From the NCBI RefSeq assembly GCF_004795015.1, contig NZ_SSBI01000005.1, positions 124,001-188,000 on the forward strand: a DNA stretch of 64,000 nt, read 5' to 3'. Of this stretch, positions 63,705-64,000 are shown piece after piece. How positions within the stretch are numbered: the stretch's first letter is position 1; each line of letters begins with the position of its first letter. This DNA is from Streptomyces sp. A1277 (GTDB lineage: Bacteria; Actinomycetota; Actinomycetes; Streptomycetales; Streptomycetaceae). Both the position numbers and the translations under genes were made by a program. The notes beneath the pieces were generated by a model. That model saw only the letters and a list, made by a program, of their open reading frames with translations, was not told where the DNA came from and ran no database searches.

Positions 63705-64000
63705 CAGAGATCCCTCGCGGTACGGAATCCGGCGAATATCTGCCGCCGGACCGGCAGGTCCCAGTTGCGGAACGTACCCCGGCAGGCCACCGTGTCCACC
63801 GCGAACGAGCCGCCCCGCAGCACCTTGTGCTCAGGGCCGAAGAACACCTCCGAGTACTCGCGGTACGGGAACGGCGCGAAGCCCGGGTAGGGCAGGAAGT
63901 CGCTCGCCGTCCACTCCCACACGTCGCCGATCAACTGCCCCGCCCCGCACGGCGCCCGCCCGGCCGGGTACGCCCCCGCGGGCGCCGGCCGCAGATGGCG
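63704..64000 (-). CDS. egtB: EgtB, C-terminal fragment (iron enzyme of ergothioneine synthesis)
   Basis: Only the last 98 residues are visible; the gene continues past the window edge. The segment [19 protein letters not shown] and [20 protein letters not shown], and [20 protein letters not shown] is the end of the FGE-sulfatase-type domain of EgtB, which joins hercynine with gamma-glutamylcysteine or cysteine using Fe(II) and oxygen. The order egtB-egtC-egtD with four-base overlaps is the usual operon; egtA would be expected upstream, outside the window. Confidence 0.93.
   Translation of the reverse strand, partial: RHLRPAPAGAYPAGRAPCGAGQLIGDVWEWTASDFLPYPGFAPFPYREYSEVFFGPEHKVLRGGSFAVDTVACRGTFRNWDLPVRRQIFAGFRTARDL

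Overview
The window is very GC-rich DNA with dense, mostly short-spaced genes, GTG and TTG starts, GTGA/ATGA stop-start overlaps, and gene families typical of Streptomyces (DUF574-type methyltransferase, DUF6777-type lipoprotein, SpoIIE-type PP2C phosphatases, class F sortase, egtBCD, DasR-like operators). I read it as a Streptomyces chromosome segment. No tRNA, rRNA, phage, insertion sequence or CRISPR array was seen. Everything rests on reading the sequence; no database search was run.

Region by region. 1-2856: the start of a membrane protein, then a secreted GH92 alpha-mannosidase behind a LacI-type palindrome. 2862-10210: a signalling block with a STAS protein, a MarR regulator, a PP2C-like protein, a RsbW-like ATPase, and a minus-strand stress module (sigma factor, receiver-PP2C, CHASE3 histidine kinase, Rcp1-like receiver). 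10416-13342: an unusual SDR protein, a 58-residue small protein and a two-gene fluoride channel (crcB pair). 13457-21690: a urea transporter, a complete urease operon without ureE but with a His-rich chelatase-like gene between ureA and ureB, and an ammonium transporter; together they import urea, split it and move the ammonium. 21749-26694: LMF-family membrane protein, DUF6777 lipoprotein, carotenoid oxygenase, membrane protein.

26819-33193: a GH18 chitinase under two DasR-like half-operators, a ferredoxin-NADP reductase with an iron-box-like site, a PAS-GAF-PP2C-ATPase protein and a WS/DGAT acyltransferase. 33312-35467: an L-fucose-type oxidative pathway (aldo/keto reductase, mutarotase, lactonase). 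35501-40247: a Fpg/Nei glycosylase and a four-gene set of LytTR regulator, small membrane protein, SSS symporter and LytS-type kinase. 40261-43259: an unknown protein, a zinc-finger anti-sigma protein overlapping an ECF sigma gene tail to tail, a universal stress protein, and a polysaccharide deacetylase. 43269-47011: a class F sortase beside two small surface proteins that share an unusual C-terminal signal, a DUF4239 protein and a proline-rich surface protein.

47629-50618: methyltransferase plus GGDEF-EAL protein. 50637-55075: LysR regulator divergent from sdhCAB; sdhB carries an in-frame palindromic repeat insertion in its [2Fe-2S] loop. 55145-61910: second GH18 chitinase with a DasR-like site, UvrA2-like ATPase, HAD phosphatase, dodecin, and a sugar-binding lipoprotein with another DasR-like site. 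61990-64000: ergothioneine genes egtD, egtC and the 3' part of egtB. The points most worth a second look are the sdhB repeat insertion, the ureE-less urease operon with the His-rich chelatase-like protein, and the sortase F neighbourhood.
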